NCBI GenBank assembly: GCA_964573295.1
Contig: CAZNJE010000001.1
Location: forward strand, 124,001 to 188,000
DNA from: CAYQJL01 sp964573295
GTDB lineage: Bacteria; Eisenbacteria; RBG-16-71-46; CAIMUX01; WJJG01
DNA length: 64,000 nucleotides
Direction: 5' to 3'
How positions within the stretch are numbered: position 1 is the stretch's first letter; each line of letters opens with the position of its first letter. A program made the position numbers and the translations under genes. The notes under the pieces are model-generated. The model made no database searches. It was not told the origin of the DNA and worked only from the letters and a program-made list of their open reading frames with translations. Positions 1-9,435 of this stretch are shown piece by piece.

Positions 1-593
1 TGGGTCATGACGAGCAGGCTCCACATCGCCGCGTTCCGTCCGCCCGAGCGGTCGATCTCCTCGCGGTAGAGACCGATGGCGTCATCATAGCGTCCCGCTC
101 CCGCGTAGGCCTCAGCCAGGACTCGAATGACCCGTTCCTCGCCCGGATAGCTTTCGAGCACCGGCTCGAGCAGATCGATCACCTCCTGGTGGTGTCCGTC
201 CTTGAGCAGAGCGCTCGAGCTACGCAGAGCGTTGCGCAGGCTCATCCCATGAATGGTGCGGCTGGAACGAGCCGAGCGGGGATCGTCCTGGTCCGACCGG
301 CTGAGCTCTTGCGATGAGCTACCTCTATTCTGCGCCAGCAAGGGCCCGCCCGTAACCGTGGTGTCTGGATAGGCAAAGACATCCGAGGGCCAGGCCGCAA
401 GCAGCACCCACAGGATCAAGCCCACCAAGGTGGTCCGGCCGACCGGACTCGCTAGACCCCGCGGGCTCGTCGGACCCAGCGGGCTCGTCGGACCTGGCAG
501 GCTCCAGCGGCCCACCAGACCGATCCGGCTCACTAAACCCGCTGCGGAAGCCCGTCCGCATCGCACTGTGTGCAGTTTCGGTGTACTCATCAA
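1..593 (-). CDS. TPR-repeat exported protein, partial (3' end outside window)
   Basis: The frame is open from an ATG at 593 to the window edge, giving 197 codons of an incomplete protein. GAGGAG lies about 11 nt before the ATG, 30 nt after the stop of the DUF4175 gene. Residues 33-50 are low complexity (GPTSP-type repeats), residues 54-67 are a hydrophobic segment that could be a late signal peptide or anchor, and residues from about 118 on read as tetratricopeptide helices (ALLKDGHHQEVIDLLEPVL, then AYAGAGRYDDAIGLYREEI). TPR proteins often accompany DUF4159, DUF4175, MoxR and BatA-type genes, which would lie beyond the edge. A scaffold role in the envelope is inferred only. The unusually long pre-hydrophobic leader could mean that the true start is later. 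Confidence 0.75.
   Translation of the reverse strand, partial: MMSTPKLHTVRCGRASAAGLVSRIGLVGRWSLPGPTSPLGPTSPRGLASPVGRTTLVGLILWVLLAAWPSDVFAYPDTTVTGGPLLAQNRGSSSQELSRSDQDDPRSARSSRTIHGMSLRNALRSSSALLKDGHHQEVIDLLEPVLESYPGEERVIRVLAEAYAGAGRYDDAIGLYREEIDRSGGRNAAMWSLLVMT
446..496. repeat. 18-bp tandem repeat in TPR gene leader
   Basis: Two near-identical 18-bp units (461-478 and 479-496) follow a degenerate 15-bp unit. They are in frame and encode the GPTSP-type repeat before the hydrophobic segment of the TPR protein. Confidence 0.75.
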
Positions 594-622
594 GCCCGTG
601 TCTCCTCGAGTCGCCCGCGGGC

Positions 623-3600
623 CTAGCGGGTGCCGCGCAGGAGCGACTGCATGTAGCGCTCCACCATGCTGCGATACTCGGCCGGAACGGGATCCTTGGC
701 GCCGCGCAGCATCGAGCGTTGCAAGATCTCCGAACGCGAGGTGCCCATATCGACCTCTCCGGGTCGCTCGCGATCCAGGGGCGCAACCCCGACGCGCGAC
801 TGGCGCTCCTCGGACTGGTCGCGCTGACGCACCGAACGCTGAGCGCTCAGCAGGCGGTTCAGGATCTGCTCCTGCCGCTCGATGATGCGCCGGTCCGCAT
901 TGCGATTGCGCATCTCACGCACGACCTCCTCCATCTCATCGATCGCCTTGCCCAGATCACCCATCAGCTTGCCCGATTGCTCCAGATCGTCGCGGATCTC
1001 ATCGAGCCCCTGCCGAATCATCTCCTGCCGGGCGGCCATGCGGGACAGGGCCTGCTGCTGGCTGGCGGTTGGCCGCTGCATCTGCATTCCCTGGAGCATC
1101 TCCTGGGTCTGCTGGTTGAGTTCGCTCTGCTGGCCCGTCAGAGTCTGCATCTTGTTGAAGGGGTTCGCACAGCTCGATGCGCAGTTCGACCGCATCTGAC
1201 TGGCCGCCTCGACGAGCAATTTGACCGCGTGGTTGACCGCGACGGTCGACTCCTCGGCCTTGCCGAGCGCCGGCGACCGGCGACCGGTTTCGAAGAGAGT
1301 GCGCGTCTCGATCATCGACTGGCGGGCCGTCCCCATCGCCCGCAGATGGTCGCGTGTCACGACCGGCGTTTCCCTGGCGATCTGATAGAGCGAATCGCTC
1401 AAAGCCGCCAGCTCCTCAACGAGCTGCTGCTCACTCACCGCCAGCTCCCGCGGGCCGGCCGGACCGGCGGCCTCTCCGATCACCTCTTCCTGGCGCAGAG
1501 AAGCGGCGACCATGCGGTTGGCCGTATCGTAGAGCCTCTGCGCCAGCCGCTCGATGGCCTCCATGTCGATCTCTTGCTGGATCTCCATCATCGAGGAGAG
1601 CATCTCCTGCAACCCCTGCTTGGCCTTGCGTCCGAATTTGAGCGCGCTCATGCGCTGTTGCTGCTGCATCGATTCCTGGGCCTGCTGCATCTGCTTGGGC
1701 GTCTCATCCGAGGCCGGCTGCTGCTGCATCTGTTCGAGCATCTCGGACAGCTCTTCGTAGTCCTGGCCGGTCTCCTCGGCCAGCTCCTCGAGCTTCTTCT
1801 GCAGTTCCTCGAGCTGCTTGCGCAGCGCTTCCTGCTGCGCGGCGAGTTCGGCGGCCTCCTCCTCGGTCAGCGGGGAGTCTTCGGGCTGAGCATCGTCTTG
1901 CGCACCCTCGCCCTGGGCCCTTTCCTCGGTCCCTTCGTCCGCCCCCTTTTCCTCCTGCTGGCCTTCCTGCCCATCGGCCTTTTCTGCGTCGCCCGACGGA
2001 TCGCTCTCGCTGGCCTCATCACGCTGGCCGGCCTCTTCCGGCGCCTCGGCCGGCGCCTCTGTCTGTGTCTCGTCCGCCTTCCGGAACTCCTGTTCGCCCG
2101 CAAGCTGCCGGTTGATGGCTTCCTGCATGGCAGCAAGCTGCTCCATCTCGTTCAGGATCTGGTCGAATTTCTCCTCGGCGAGCAAGCGCTTGAGCATCTG
2201 CAAGGTGCGGTCGAGCGACTGGCTGATCTCCTCCTGCGTGATCTGCATCTGTTCCATGGCCTTCTGCAGCGCGTCCTGATTCATGTCACGCAGGGCCTGG
2301 TTCATCTGCTCGACCAGCTTCTGGAACTCTTCGCTCTGTACCTGACTCACCAGATCCTGAATGGCCTGGACCTTCTCGATCATCTCCATCGAGTAGAGGC
2401 CCTGGTTTTCCATACGCTCACGCGATTGCTCGAGCGACTCCTGGATCTGCTGCACCTTCTCCCCGAGCGCTTTCTGCTGGTCCAGCAGATCCTCGATCTG
2501 CTGGTTCTTCTCCCAACTGATCTTATCCTCGCGCAGCATCTCCTGGGCCGCGCGCTTCAGCTCCTCTTGCAGCTCCTCCTGGACGGCCAGGGCGTCTTCC
2601 AGCGACCCGATCTCCTCCTGACGGTTCTCCTCGGCATCGGAGTACATCTCCGCCAGGCTCGGGAAGCGGATCGTGAAGACCTCGGACTCGGTCATCTTGG
2701 GACCATTCAGGGGATCGTTGTCGTAGAGCTGAAGGAAGAAATGCAGTTCCTGATCGGGCAGCAGCGCGACCTCTTCCATATTCCAGTTGTAGGTGACCCT
2801 GGCTTCCTTCTGGTCCTCCCATTCGGTCAGCACGATGCGCTGGGGATCGTCGCCAGGACGTCCGTAGACGATCGCAAGCTCGGTCAAACCGAAATCGTCC
2901 ACGCAGTCTGCGACGACTGTCATGATCATGTCCGAAGGCATCTTGACGTTCTGCTGAGGCGAGAGAATTCTGATCGCCGGCGCCAGGTCAGGCACGACCT
3001 CCACGTGGAAGGTGTCGGAGACCCACTGGTCGCCCTCGGCCTGATCAAGCAGCGTGATCAGATAATCCGCGCTGTGGCGAAGATGCCAGCCGGCTGAGAG
3101 CACGCCCGCCTCGCCGGCCGAGAGCTGGAGCCGCGGTCCATCCGGAAGGAATCGCAGGTAGCCGCTGGCGTCGGGCCGGCGATGACGGACCTCGAGCTCG
3201 ACATCGGTGCCGTAGAGAACCGCCATGTCACCGGTGGAGGATACCTCGCGCTGCTCAGGCAGCCCGGTGTACTCGGGAGGCCGGTACTGCTTCCGATACC
3301 CCAGCGCCTGCAGGCGGTCAAGCACCCGAATGCGGTGGCGGCCGCTCTCGGCCCAGCCGGCTCGCACCCGGTACTCCAGATCACCGTTGAGGTTGCTGGC
3401 GACGAACTGGTAGCGATCGGCGTCACCAGCGCCTTGACCCAGCATCTCGGCCGAGTTCCAGGTGCCCCCGGGTCGGCGCATCTCGAGGTAGGCTTCAGTG
3501 GGACGTCGCCGCCCGGTCACCTCGGCCTCGATTGTCACCGAAGCACCTCGCTCGACCTTCATGTCCCCCGGCAGCACGCGGATCGCAACCTCGGGGACCA

Positions 3601-4168
3601 CCGACCGGTTGCCGGCTGCCAGGAAGAGCTCGGCGGTGTCGCCAAAGGTGAACGGGGCAAGCAGCGCCACGAGCGCCACCGGCAGGCAGGCGCCCAGGCC
3701 CGCGACCACCCGCGGCCAGATCCGCCGCCTGGCGTGCAGCCGGGCCAGGGGCAGGTCGGCGAGCCGGCGGCCCGCGCGATCGATCGCCCGGCGCACGAGC
3801 TCGGCCGACACCGGGTCGCGATCCCACCGCTGGCTCTCGCGTTCGAGCTGCAGGGCGTTGATGAGCTCGTTGCGCGCAAGCCCCGCGCGCTGTTCAAGCC
3901 ACAGAGCGTAGCGACTCTTGCTCCAGGGTCGCACGATCGGCGGCACGAGCAGCGCGAGCGTGGTCCCCAGGAACCAGAGAGCGGCCACGGCGGCCATCAC
4001 GCCGGACCAGACCTGGGTAGGGGGCACCACCGTCCCGAGCAGGAACAGGGCGGCCAGGCCCGGCAGACACCAGACCATCCAGCGGCCCCATCCTTCGGCG
4101 ACCGAGCGCCGGTAGTGGGCGCGGGCGGCACGGTTGAGGCGGTGGGCGAAGCTGCGCGAGTTCGTCAT
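623..4168 (-). CDS. DUF4175-family membrane protein with long Gln/Glu-rich coiled coil
   Basis: About 1181 aa. The N-terminus has two hydrophobic segments (about residues 20-65) and a third near 160-180. An extracytoplasmic beta-rich part follows, then a very long helical region (about 500-1000) dense in Gln, Glu and Met, including an acidic low-complexity stretch near 690-780 of EGQQEEKGADEG type. This order matches DUF4175 proteins as remembered, whose function is unknown. The start at 4168 is chosen because a GAGG precedes it; upstream ATG 4183 and GTG 4201 lack a ribosome site. It sits between DUF4159 and a TPR protein, an arrangement seen near aerotolerance (Bat) loci in several phyla. 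A large envelope scaffold is plausible but unproven. Confidence 0.78.
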   Translation of the reverse strand: MTNSRSFAHRLNRAARAHYRRSVAEGWGRWMVWCLPGLAALFLLGTVVPPTQVWSGVMAAVAALWFLGTTLALLVPPIVRPWSKSRYALWLEQRAGLARNELINALQLERESQRWDRDPVSAELVRRAIDRAGRRLADLPLARLHARRRIWPRVVAGLGACLPVALVALLAPFTFGDTAELFLAAGNRSVVPEVAIRVLPGDMKVERGASVTIEAEVTGRRRPTEAYLEMRRPGGTWNSAEMLGQGAGDADRYQFVASNLNGDLEYRVRAGWAESGRHRIRVLDRLQALGYRKQYRPPEYTGLPEQREVSSTGDMAVLYGTDVELEVRHRRPDASGYLRFLPDGPRLQLSAGEAGVLSAGWHLRHSADYLITLLDQAEGDQWVSDTFHVEVVPDLAPAIRILSPQQNVKMPSDMIMTVVADCVDDFGLTELAIVYGRPGDDPQRIVLTEWEDQKEARVTYNWNMEEVALLPDQELHFFLQLYDNDPLNGPKMTESEVFTIRFPSLAEMYSDAEENRQEEIGSLEDALAVQEELQEELKRAAQEMLREDKISWEKNQQIEDLLDQQKALGEKVQQIQESLEQSRERMENQGLYSMEMIEKVQAIQDLVSQVQSEEFQKLVEQMNQALRDMNQDALQKAMEQMQITQEEISQSLDRTLQMLKRLLAEEKFDQILNEMEQLAAMQEAINRQLAGEQEFRKADETQTEAPAEAPEEAGQRDEASESDPSGDAEKADGQEGQQEEKGADEGTEERAQGEGAQDDAQPEDSPLTEEEAAELAAQQEALRKQLEELQKKLEELAEETGQDYEELSEMLEQMQQQPASDETPKQMQQAQESMQQQQRMSALKFGRKAKQGLQEMLSSMMEIQQEIDMEAIERLAQRLYDTANRMVAASLRQEEVIGEAAGPAGPRELAVSEQQLVEELAALSDSLYQIARETPVVTRDHLRAMGTARQSMIETRTLFETGRRSPALGKAEESTVAVNHAVKLLVEAASQMRSNCASSCANPFNKMQTLTGQQSELNQQTQEMLQGMQMQRPTASQQQALSRMAARQEMIRQGLDEIRDDLEQSGKLMGDLGKAIDEMEEVVREMRNRNADRRIIERQEQILNRLLSAQRSVRQRDQSEERQSRVGVAPLDRERPGEVDMGTSRSEILQRSMLRGAKDPVPAEYRSMVERYMQSLLRGTR

Positions 4169-4259
4169 GCCGGAAATCCTCATTCGGTGAAGAGCACGCA
4201 CACGGTCCCGTGCGGCCGAGGCGCGCCCGCTGATGTTCCGTCAACGTGCCGGCCGCGGG

Positions 4260-5117
4260 TCAGGCCCCGGGGCCTGATTCGCGCTGGGCCGGGCCACCCG
4301 GCTCAGCCGGCCCGGCAGGGGGGCCTGACGCCCTACGCACCGCGCAACCGATCGGTTCGGGTGAGGCCGCCCCCATGACGGCGTGGACGACGATGTTGAT
4401 CGCCATCCGCATAGCCTCCTCTCGTTGCTCCGGTGGGTCGTCATGAATGCCTTCGTCCTCGAGCCCATCCCCGATGTCGGACTCGTAGGTGTAGAAGACC
4501 ACCAGCCGGCCGCGGTCGAAGATCCCATAGCCACGGGGCGGCTTCGCGTCGTGCTCGTGAATCTTGGGCGGTCCCTCGGAAAACTCATAGAACGCGTGAT
4601 AGATCGGATGCTCGAAAGGAACCTCCACCAAGGAGCGCTCGGGGAACACCCGCCGCATCAGCGCCCGGAAGCTCTCATCCATCCCGTAGTTGTCATCGGC
4701 CCACAAGAAGCCCCCCTCGATCAGATAGCGCCTGAGGCGCTCGATCTCCTTCTCCGTCAAGCTGACCTTCCCGTGACCGTTCATGTAGACGACGGGGTGG
4801 AAGAAGAGCTCTTCGTCGAGCGGTGCGACTTGCGCTTCCCGGAACCGGGAGATGGGGATCGAGGTGCGCCTCTCGATCTCACGAGCCAGATTGGGCAACG
4901 ACGTCGGATTGCTATACCAGTCTCCTCCGCCGCCGTATTTGAGACGAGCCAGAGTCAACCCGGGTTTGACAGAGTCGTCGGCCTGCGCGCCCAAGAGCAG
5001 GGCCGACACGATGAGCAAGAGGGCCGGCACAATGAGCAAAACGGCCGGCAAGAGTATCTTCACCCCCCCTACGGCGGCACTTGATCCGGTACCTGGTCGC
5101 CTGGCCCGCTGCCTCAT
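4260..5117 (-). CDS. DUF4159 domain protein
   Basis: About 285 aa. A perfect AGGAGGTGAC lies just before ATG 5117, so this start is preferred over ATG 5144. A leucine-rich signal or anchor segment (about residues 20-43) contains an internal duplication. The DUF4159 domain follows: LTLARLKYGGGGDWY, FFHPVVYMNGHG, LRRYLIEGGFLWADDNYG, then a His/Asp-rich stretch near HPIYHAFYEF and YGIFDRGRLVVFYTYESDIG. The fold is related to class I glutamine-amidotransferase-like domains, but no catalytic Cys is apparent and the activity is unknown. The roughly 30 C-terminal residues are Pro/Gly-rich and look unconserved. First gene of the DUF4159-DUF4175-TPR unit, separated from SecF by a hairpin. Confidence 0.85.
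   Translation of the reverse strand: MRQRARRPGTGSSAAVGGVKILLPAVLLIVPALLLIVSALLLGAQADDSVKPGLTLARLKYGGGGDWYSNPTSLPNLAREIERRTSIPISRFREAQVAPLDEELFFHPVVYMNGHGKVSLTEKEIERLRRYLIEGGFLWADDNYGMDESFRALMRRVFPERSLVEVPFEHPIYHAFYEFSEGPPKIHEHDAKPPRGYGIFDRGRLVVFYTYESDIGDGLEDEGIHDDPPEQREEAMRMAINIVVHAVMGAASPEPIGCAVRRASGPPAGPAEPGGPAQRESGPGA
5013..5054. repeat. 21-bp imperfect tandem repeat in DUF4159 signal segment
   Basis: Two adjacent imperfect 21-bp units, preceded by a partial third, encode the repeated hydrophobic LLIVPALLLIVSALL segment of the DUF4159 signal or anchor. Confidence 0.6.
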
Positions 5118-5233
5118 GTCACCTCCTGTGCCTGGCGCCTTCATCCCCGCCGCCGGCCAGCATGCATTCTAATCGCATCTGTCGTGTGGTCAAACACTTG
5201 GCAGCCGTAGGGAGTTCCGTTTCCCTACACGAA

Positions 5234-5261
5234 GAGGCCGCCCCTTGCGGAGGGCGGCCTC
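5234..5261 (-). terminator. hairpin downstream of secF
   Basis: A perfect 10-bp GC-rich stem (5234-5243 with 5252-5261) and an 8-nt loop lie 52 nt beyond the secF stop and before the DUF4159 start. No long T run follows, so this is a probable rather than certain intrinsic terminator. Confidence 0.6.
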
Positions 5262-5313
5262 TGAGCTCGTTCTACGTACGTGTCGCTGCCGACCCGCTCT
5301 CCCCTCGGAGGGC

Positions 5314-6231
5314 TCAAGCGCTTCCCTTGGCCTCACGGGCCTTTCGCAGCTCGAGCACCAGCGCGCTGGCCACGAAGATCGACGAGTAGGTCCCCACGAT
5401 GATGCCGATCGCGATCGCGAAGGCGAAGTCGTGAATGACCTCTCCCCCCAGGAATAGGAGGGCCAGGGCCGTGAGAAGGGTCGTTGCCGCGGTGATCACT
5501 GTCCGTGACAGCGTCTGGTTGATGCTGATGTTGAGCACATTGAAGAACGACTCGCGGCGCAGCTTCACGAGCTGCTCGCGGATGCGGTCGAAGACCACGA
5601 TCGTATCGTTGATCGAGTAGCCGGCGATGGTGAGAAGCGCCGCCACCACAGGCATCGTGATCTCTTTGTCGAACAGCGAAAACAGGGTGAGGGTGATCAG
5701 CACGTCGTGGGTCAGCGCCGCCACCGCGCCGAGGCCGAAACGGAATTCGAAACGCACACCGATGTAAATCAGGATTAGGCCCAGTGACAAGAGAATCGCC
5801 CAGAAGGCCTGCTGCCGGATCTCCTGTCCGATCTTGGCGCCGACGAGTTCCTCGCGCAAGAGCTCGACATCGATTCCGCCGTGCTCTTGCTCGATGGCGG
5901 TCATGATGCGCGCCGACGGCGAGGCGTCGCCACCCTCCTGCACGGAGTCATCCGGGATGCGGATGAGGATGTCCCGGGTACCCCGAATGGCCTGAATCTC
6001 GGCGCTCGCGAAACCGGCGGTCTCGACCGCGCTGCGGGCCTCCTCGACCGTGATCCGCTCGCTGGTGCGCACCTCGATCAGGCGTCCGCCGGCGAAATCG
6101 ATGCCCATCCGCAGGCCGCCATGCATCACCATCGAGACGATGCCCACCAAGATGACGATCGCCGAGACGACATAGGCGCCGCGGCGCTTCGTCATGAAGT
6201 CAAAACGTGTGTCCGTGAAGATCGTCAGCAT
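5314..6231 (-). CDS. secF: protein translocase subunit SecF
   Basis: About 305 aa, the usual SecF length. The ATG at 6231 is preceded by GGAGAG and begins MLTIFTDTRFDFMTKRR, a typical SecF cytoplasmic start. TM1 is near residues 19-38, then the conserved GIDFAGGRLIEV, a periplasmic domain, and five further membrane segments including TIAGYSINDTIVVFDRIRE, the SecF signature. With SecD it forms the inner-membrane complex that uses the proton gradient to help SecYEG substrates out on the periplasmic side. It lies 73 nt downstream of secD in the same transcript. No yajC is next to the pair. Confidence 0.96.
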   Translation of the reverse strand: MLTIFTDTRFDFMTKRRGAYVVSAIVILVGIVSMVMHGGLRMGIDFAGGRLIEVRTSERITVEEARSAVETAGFASAEIQAIRGTRDILIRIPDDSVQEGGDASPSARIMTAIEQEHGGIDVELLREELVGAKIGQEIRQQAFWAILLSLGLILIYIGVRFEFRFGLGAVAALTHDVLITLTLFSLFDKEITMPVVAALLTIAGYSINDTIVVFDRIREQLVKLRRESFFNVLNISINQTLSRTVITAATTLLTALALLFLGGEVIHDFAFAIAIGIIVGTYSSIFVASALVLELRKAREAKGSA

Positions 6232-6304
6232 CGTTCTGTGCTCTCCTTGAAGGGTCCCGGCTCCTGCCGGCCTCTGGCCGGCTTCCCCGCGGCCCACGGC
6301 CGTC

Positions 6305-7885
6305 TTAGATCGAAATCGTCTCCACGCCCTTCCGGCTGGCCCAGGACTCGAGAATCATCCGCGTCACGAGCACCGCCGTGTAGAGGTTCGCCAGGATACC
6401 GATGAACAGCGTCGTGGCGAATCCCTGGATCGGACCGCTCGCGATCCACCACAGCACGCCGGAGCTGATCAGCGTCGTGACGTTGGCATCCAGAATCGTC
6501 CGGAAGGCCCGGTTGTACCCGGCCTCCACGGCGCTGCGCACCTTCTTGCCGGTACGCAGCTCTTCGCGGATGCGCTCGAAGATCAGCACATTGGCATCGA
6601 CGGCCATGCCGATCGTGAGCACCATACCGGCGATACCGGGCAACGTGAGCGTGCCGCGCATGCCGGCCAGAGCCGCGAGCAGGAAGATCATATTCAGGAT
6701 GAGCGCTAGCAGCGCGAGCGCGCCGCAGCCGCGGTAGTAGATCAGCATGAAGATGATGACGGCGAGGGCGCCATAAAGAGCAGCCTGCACCCCCATTCGG
6801 ATCGAGTCCGCACCCAGCGAGGGGCCCACGGTCATCTCTTGGATGATATTGATCTCCGCCGGCAGAGCACCCACCTGGAGAACGATGGAAAGATCCTTGG
6901 CTTCCTCGTCGGTGAAGTTGCCGGTGATCGAGGCCTGCGTGCTGGCGATGCGCTCCTTGATGAGCGGCGCCGAGGCCACCAGCGAGTCGAGCACGATGGC
7001 CAGATAGCGGCCCACGTTCTGCGACGTGATGCGGCGGAACTTGCGGGCTCCCTGCGCGTTGAGCTGAAGACTCACGCTGGAGGCATTCGGACGGGCCGGA
7101 TCGCCGCCAATGCGCCGCGCGGCGTTGGACACGCCGCTGCCGTCCATCTGAGCCCGGCGGTCGGTGACGTAGAGCACCCGGCCCAGATAGCCCTGGTAGG
7201 CCTCGGTCGACCTGCTCCAGTGCAGTTCCGCGTCCACCGGCAGCAGCGAATCGACGTCCACCTTCGAGAGCAGCTCGTCGACATCGGCCTTCTCCGCCTC
7301 GGTGAAGAACGCGCCGCCGAAGGGCATCTCCGGCCAGAACGGCATCCGTTCCAGCAGCGGCTGGGTGTAGGCGATCTCTTCGGAGTCGGCGTCCGCCGCG
7401 ACGGTCCGTAGGGCCAGCGCGCGATCGATCCGCTCGATCAGGCGACGGGCCTCGTTCTCATTCTTCAGGAGCTTGAACTCCAGAAGGGCGGTCTGGCCGA
7501 TCAGCCGCACGGCGCGCTCCTTGTCCAGGAGGCCGGGCAGCTCGACCACGATCCGGTCCTCGCCTTGCCGCTGGATGTTCGGTTCGGCAACGCCGAACCG
7601 GTCCACACGGTTGCGCAGGACCTCGATGGCGCGGTCCATGGCCGCGGGCACCTCGGCGGGTTGCAGCGTGCTTCGATCGAGCTCGAGCACCAGGTGCATA
7701 CCGCCCTGAAGGTCCAGACCCAGGTTGAGCGCGTTGTCGCGCATGGACTCGACCGTCTCACTCGGGAGCGCCTGACGCTGTTCCGCCGACAAGTTGTAGT
7801 ACCGGAACGAGGGCCATAGCGCGTAGGCGGAAAGCGCGAGCAAGATGATCAGGCTCAGGACCTTCCACCGAATGTTGCCACCCAT
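6305..7885 (-). CDS. secD: protein translocase subunit SecD
   Basis: About 526 aa. ATG 7885 follows GGAGGA with 7-nt spacing; the in-frame extension upstream is rejected. TM1 is near residues 8-25, followed by the hallmark GLDLQGGMHLVLELD, the P1 periplasmic domain, and a C-terminal five-helix block with AVIIFMLIYYRGCG, GMAVDANVLIFERIREEL and a closing helix ending in ESWASRKGVETISI. An insertion of roughly 60 residues in P1 (near residues 170-230) carries acidic segments that may be lineage specific. It works with SecF immediately downstream. Confidence 0.96.
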   Translation of the reverse strand: MGGNIRWKVLSLIILLALSAYALWPSFRYYNLSAEQRQALPSETVESMRDNALNLGLDLQGGMHLVLELDRSTLQPAEVPAAMDRAIEVLRNRVDRFGVAEPNIQRQGEDRIVVELPGLLDKERAVRLIGQTALLEFKLLKNENEARRLIERIDRALALRTVAADADSEEIAYTQPLLERMPFWPEMPFGGAFFTEAEKADVDELLSKVDVDSLLPVDAELHWSRSTEAYQGYLGRVLYVTDRRAQMDGSGVSNAARRIGGDPARPNASSVSLQLNAQGARKFRRITSQNVGRYLAIVLDSLVASAPLIKERIASTQASITGNFTDEEAKDLSIVLQVGALPAEINIIQEMTVGPSLGADSIRMGVQAALYGALAVIIFMLIYYRGCGALALLALILNMIFLLAALAGMRGTLTLPGIAGMVLTIGMAVDANVLIFERIREELRTGKKVRSAVEAGYNRAFRTILDANVTTLISSGVLWWIASGPIQGFATTLFIGILANLYTAVLVTRMILESWASRKGVETISI

Positions 7886-8019
7886 AAGGCATTCCTCCGC
7901 CGCACATTCTGACCAGAATGAACACAGACTCAAGAGTCTAGCCGAGCGTCGCCGCGGCGGTCAACCGCATTCTCCCCCGGCGGCACGGCTTACGGGTATG
8001 ACCATCGGTGTCGAAAGGT

Positions 8020-8499
8020 CTAGAAGGCCTGAGGCAGGCGGGGCGAGCGCGGCAGCTCCACCGTCACCCGGGCCAGCGGCAGTCCCTCGTCCCCGATATC
8101 GAGGGTCAATCGCTGCAGGGGCCAGCGCCCCGGGCGCGGAATGACCTCCTCGCGGCCGGCCAGAACCTCGAATCCCAGTTCCTCGATGCTGCCGGAGACC
8201 CTGGCATTCCACTGGACCAGACTGATCGAGTCGGGCAGGGTGCCTCTCCACTCGAGCGGTTCGGTAAGGTCCCGGTAGGTCCAGCTCGCCTGATCGTCGA
8301 TCAGGTGGGTGAGCAGGCCGATCCGCGCCTCGCGCAACTCCCGCTCCTGCGCATCGGTGAGGTCCACGCCAAGTGGTTCGAGATGGCCGCCAGAGATGAG
8401 GAAGTAGACGACCACCGCCCCGGCGACGAAGGCAGCAAAAAGAGGTCCGAGCCATCGAACTCCCGAACCTCCCGATCTCTTCTTCCGCCGCGGGCTCAC
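8020..8499 (-). CDS. small single-pass membrane protein of unknown function
   Basis: About 159 aa from a GTG at 8499, with AGGAGG 5 nt upstream. The N-terminus is basic (SPRRKKRSGG), followed by one hydrophobic helix (about residues 16-35) and a soluble domain with no motif I recognise. It sits upstream of secD with a 134-nt gap. Topology suggests an N-in anchor with an exported domain. No function is proposed. Confidence 0.6.
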   Translation of the reverse strand: MSPRRKKRSGGSGVRWLGPLFAAFVAGAVVVYFLISGGHLEPLGVDLTDAQERELREARIGLLTHLIDDQASWTYRDLTEPLEWRGTLPDSISLVQWNARVSGSIEELGFEVLAGREEVIPRPGRWPLQRLTLDIGDEGLPLARVTVELPRSPRLPQAF

Positions 8500-8560
8500 C
8501 GTACCTCCTGCTCAAGGTGCCCCCCGCCACAGAGGGAGGCCCGGGCTCCCCGAGCGAGCC

Positions 8561-9196
8561 CTAGGGCATTGGCTGGGCAGCAGCCATGGCTGCTGCAAAA
8601 TTATGCTCCTTCCAGCGAACAATAGTCCATATAGGGTCTCCGTTCGAGTGTGTCCAGCCATTCTCGCGGAACCAGAGCTGCTCCACACCATTCGTGAGCT
8701 CGTAGCCCTCCGGCTCGTTCGGGTGCTGGGGCGTCCCGCCGTAGAGACGGAGACTCACGTTGGTCAGATAGAGGGTCCAGATCGTGTCGTTCTCGGTCGT
8801 GAAGACCTCGTCGACTTCGAGCAAACCGATGTCGTATGTGAAATCCAAGGTCAGACTCTGGACCAAAGTAGCATCGAACATCGACTCGTGAATCCGGACC
8901 TCGTCCTCGCGGGTCAGATCGTCGGAGGGCACATCGGGGTCATTCTGATCTAGATCCGAGAAGACGAAGATGAAGTCTGAGGCCAGCAGGCTCTCGTACT
9001 CGGCCGGCACGCGCTCGGAATAGGCCGTCTTGAGGTTCTGGAGGAGGTTGGTGACTGATGTCCGCGGCAAAAAAACCGGGGTTTCGCCGCCACCGCCACC
9101 GCCACCGCCGGGGTCGGTCGAGAAGGGGCAACCGGTCAGCATGCCGGTCATCACCAGCACGAGCCCCAGCGCCAAGAGACGGGTGAACCAAATCAT
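8561..9196 (-). CDS. lipoprotein of unknown function
   Basis: About 211 aa starting at ATG 9196; an upstream TTG at 9217 is possible. A signal peptide ends in the lipobox LTGC, followed by a (Gly)8 tether. The domain begins SVTNLLQNLKTAYSERVPAEY, then FIFVFS, and ends with an aromatic Trp-rich strand pattern (LWFRENGW, WTIVRWKEHNF). The plan parallels the next lipoprotein gene at 9436-10056, so the two are probably distant paralogues. An NTF2-like alpha/beta cone fold is possible from the helix-then-curved-sheet pattern, but this is a guess. Confidence 0.72.
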   Translation of the reverse strand: MIWFTRLLALGLVLVMTGMLTGCPFSTDPGGGGGGGGETPVFLPRTSVTNLLQNLKTAYSERVPAEYESLLASDFIFVFSDLDQNDPDVPSDDLTREDEVRIHESMFDATLVQSLTLDFTYDIGLLEVDEVFTTENDTIWTLYLTNVSLRLYGGTPQHPNEPEGYELTNGVEQLWFRENGWTHSNGDPIWTIVRWKEHNFAAAMAAAQPMP

Positions 9197-9435
9197 TTGG
9201 GGAGGTCTCCTTGCCAAAGATGCCTGTCAGGCATACCGCACACCTCTTGCTCAATTCTTCTTATCGTCGTCTGGGCACGGCGCCTGGATCCACAGCTTTG
9301 TTAACCGCGAGGAGCGTGGCAGGTTTCCGCCAATGCGACCCTGGGCGTCGCAAGTGGGCCGGATCCGGTAACAAACTACAGGAAGACAAATTGGCAGATC
9401 GGCACGACCTAGAACGCCTCGCGGGAGGAGGCGGG

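Noticed and set aside
581..3097. 838-aa plus-strand frame
   Set aside because: Antisense shadow of the DUF4175 gene, caused by GC-rich codon use; repetitive Leu/Arg composition.
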